A stretch of DNA of 64,000 nucleotides. Source: Rhodococcus xishaensis (GTDB lineage: Bacteria; Actinomycetota; Actinomycetes; Mycobacteriales; Mycobacteriaceae). The DNA lies in NCBI RefSeq assembly GCF_004011825.1, contig NZ_RKLO01000004.1, positions 351,801-415,800 on the forward strand. The letters run 5' to 3'. Position 1 is the first letter of the stretch; the number at the start of each line of letters is the position of its first letter. Position numbers and translations under genes: made by a program. The notes under the pieces were generated by a model, which ran no database searches, was not told the origin of the DNA, and was given only the letters and a program-made list of their open reading frames with translations. Of this stretch, positions 62,561-64,000 are shown piece by piece.

Positions 62561-62742
62561 TTTGGACGTTTGTCCGGTACAGTCCGTTGCGCATTCATCC
62601 GTGGGGTCGGGGCCGCGGTGTGGTTGCGGGGGTCGGCGTGGGTCCTGCAACGCGCTTCGGAGTGGATTCGTTGGGCGTGGTCCCGGGTCGAGGCCTGATC
62701 CGTTGAGTTGGCGGCCGCTGGTCGTCGTCGAGAAGGAGATGC
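62561..62742 (+). promoter_or_regulatory. Conserved leader block, copy D (before gene 6)
   Basis: Box 62561-62585 (TTTGGACGTTTGTCC, GGTACAGTCC), identical to copy A. The shared leader with GAAGGAG and overlapping ATGs follows, to ATG 62743. Confidence 0.65.
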
Positions 62743-64000
62743 ATGGTTGGCAGGGGATTACGCCGGGTAGTCGGCGGGATAAGCGTTTTCGCGATGGCCG
62801 CGGGGTTCGCGGCGGCCGTGGGTGCCGGGCCGGCAGCGGCAGCGAGTGGGTCGGTGAGCTGGTCGGACGGCAATACTGACTTCAAGCGGACGATCAGTGA
62901 TACGACGTTGTCGGTCGGTCAGGAAGTCGAGGTGTCGACGAGGTTCGAGCGCGACTGGGTTCTCGAGATCATCACCAGAGTGGACGATTATCGTCCGTCG
63001 TGCCTGGAATTCGTCAGCAGCAACAAGTCCGGCGCGTCGGACAAGGGGACCTACACCCGGGTGACGGGGTCGTGGAACGTCTGGCCGAATATCAGCCCGA
63101 CCTCGCAGACCTTCACGTTCAAGTACCGGGTGACCGAGGATTGCGCTCGTGACACCGAGTTGAAGACGGGGATGGCCTACGACGGCAGTCTGGGTTCCGG
63201 TAGCTACAAGACCAAGGGTCCGCATTTCACGGTGGCCAAGAACAACACCACGACGTCGTTGGCGGCGGTGTCCGGCCCCGTGGTGACGGGTGTGCCGGTG
63301 ACGTTGAGTGCAACGGTGACCGGCGGTGCGCAGGGTGATCCGGTGGACTTCTACGACGGGGGCACGAAGGTCGGTTCGGGCCAGCTGAACTCGTCGGGTG
63401 TCGCGACCTATGAGTGGACGCCGTCGGAGGCGGGCACCCGGTCGCTGCAGGCGAAGTTCTCGTCCACGGCGAAGGCAAAGTCGTCGCAGTCCAGCACGCA
63501 GGACGTGCAGGTCAACGACCCGGATGTGGTGACCTCGCTGGAGGTGCAGGCTCCGGGTGCGGCGATCACCGGTGAGCCGGTGGATCTGACGGCGCAGGTC
63601 TCGCCGGCGGATGCGGCCGGCACGGTGCAGTTCTCGGTGAACGGTGCTCCGGTCGGTGCTCCGGTCGAGGTGGCCGGTGGTGCGGCGGTGCTCTCGCACG
63701 CGTTCGCGGCTGCCGGGGATGCTTCGGTGTCGGCGGAGTTCACGGGTGCGCCCGGGTTCACGAATGCGTCCGGTGCGCCGGTGACGGTGGCGGTGTCGGA
63801 TCCGGATGTGGTGACCTCGCTGGAGGTGTCCGCGCCGGGTGCGGCGATCACCGGTGAGCCGGTGGATCTGACCGCGCAGGTCTCGCCGGCGGATGCGGCC
63901 GGCACGGTGCAGTTCTCGGTGAACGGTGCTCCGGTCGGTGCTCCGGTCGAGGTGGCCGGTGGTGCGGCGGTGCTCTCGCACGCGTTCGCGGCTGCCGGGG
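62743..64000 (+). CDS. Secreted Ig-like repeat protein 6, 3' end outside the window
   Basis: 419 codons are visible from ATG 62743 without a stop. Signal peptide MVGRGLRRVVGGISVFAMAA; N-terminal domain with Cys87 and Cys134 (DYRPSCLEF, TEDCARDT); invariant first Ig-like unit (from ~63240); then units starting at DNA 63523 and 63805, again 282 bp apart and nearly identical over the visible part. At least three Ig-like domains; the total is unknown. Most similar to protein 5. The near-identical units make correct assembly of this end uncertain. Confidence 0.82.
   Translation, partial: MVGRGLRRVVGGISVFAMAAGFAAAVGAGPAAAASGSVSWSDGNTDFKRTISDTTLSVGQEVEVSTRFERDWVLEIITRVDDYRPSCLEFVSSNKSGASDKGTYTRVTGSWNVWPNISPTSQTFTFKYRVTEDCARDTELKTGMAYDGSLGSGSYKTKGPHFTVAKNNTTTSLAAVSGPVVTGVPVTLSATVTGGAQGDPVDFYDGGTKVGSGQLNSSGVATYEWTPSEAGTRSLQAKFSSTAKAKSSQSSTQDVQVNDPDVVTSLEVQAPGAAITGEPVDLTAQVSPADAAGTVQFSVNGAPVGAPVEVAGGAAVLSHAFAAAGDASVSAEFTGAPGFTNASGAPVTVAVSDPDVVTSLEVSAPGAAITGEPVDLTAQVSPADAAGTVQFSVNGAPVGAPVEVAGGAAVLSHAFAAAG

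Noticed and set aside
55654..64000. CRISPR or IS repeats in the Ig-like region
   Set aside because: The repeats are coding, in frame and multiples of three; no spacers or transposase.

Overview
The window is GC-rich actinobacterial DNA from the mycolic-acid-bearing Mycobacteriales, most likely Rhodococcus/Prescottella or a close Nocardiaceae relative. This rests on a PE-PPE-EspG module, DUF3558 lipoproteins, many GTG starts, leaderless-looking promoters and an IdeR-like box. From memory, the block from the Mn-exporter-like gene to serS (27.9-49.9 kb) has the order and relative strands of M. tuberculosis Rv3848-Rv3834c (sodA, bfrB, LCP protein, glpQ1, pheA, phosphatase, metallopeptidase, septum-formation protein, serS). 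That region lies fairly near oriC in M. tuberculosis.

Layout. 0-7 kb: end of an S4 RNA-binding protein, a membrane-tethered molybdopterin oxidoreductase, a frameshifted IS481-family element with clear ends, an SDR/MarR divergent pair, a regulator/hydrolase divergent pair, and rraA. 7-14 kb: an acyl-CoA ligase, a TetR-ABC exporter operon and gabD2. 14-22 kb: small membrane proteins, nhaA, an SDR, a copper CopC/CopD-type cluster, a TM0106-type nuclease and an SDR. 22.6-24.6 kb: a twice-repeated cassette (DUF3558 lipoprotein plus small helical protein). 24.7-30.4 kb: PadR regulator, amidase, nrdF, a Mn2+-riboswitch-controlled GDT1/TMEM165 exporter and sodA. 30.6-42.7 kb: acyltransferase, msrA, LLM oxidoreductase, rhodanese, GDPD, two ferritins, LCP ligase, CPBP protease and a beta-lactamase-fold protein. 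42.7-50.4 kb: pheA, phosphatase, a PE-PPE-EspG insertion, metallopeptidase, septum-formation protein, serS and a thioesterase.

50.8-64 kb is the most unusual part: six consecutive, co-directional genes for large secreted proteins made of bacterial Ig-like repeats. The last four share a signal peptide, an N-terminal domain with cysteines at 87 and 134, and a nearly copied ~185-210 bp leader with a conserved 25-bp box. The complete proteins end in a short Gly/Ser/Leu motif (GSLGSLG-type), with no LPXTG or membrane anchor. Within genes, 282-bp (94-aa) Ig units are almost identical, which points to ongoing duplication and recombination. The sixth gene runs off the window.

Themes that link genes: metal and redox homeostasis (Mn riboswitch/exporter, SodA, NrdF, two ferritins with an IdeR-like site, MsrA, CopC/CopD) and envelope or secretion functions (LCP, PE-PPE-EspG, lipoprotein cassettes, Ig-like array).
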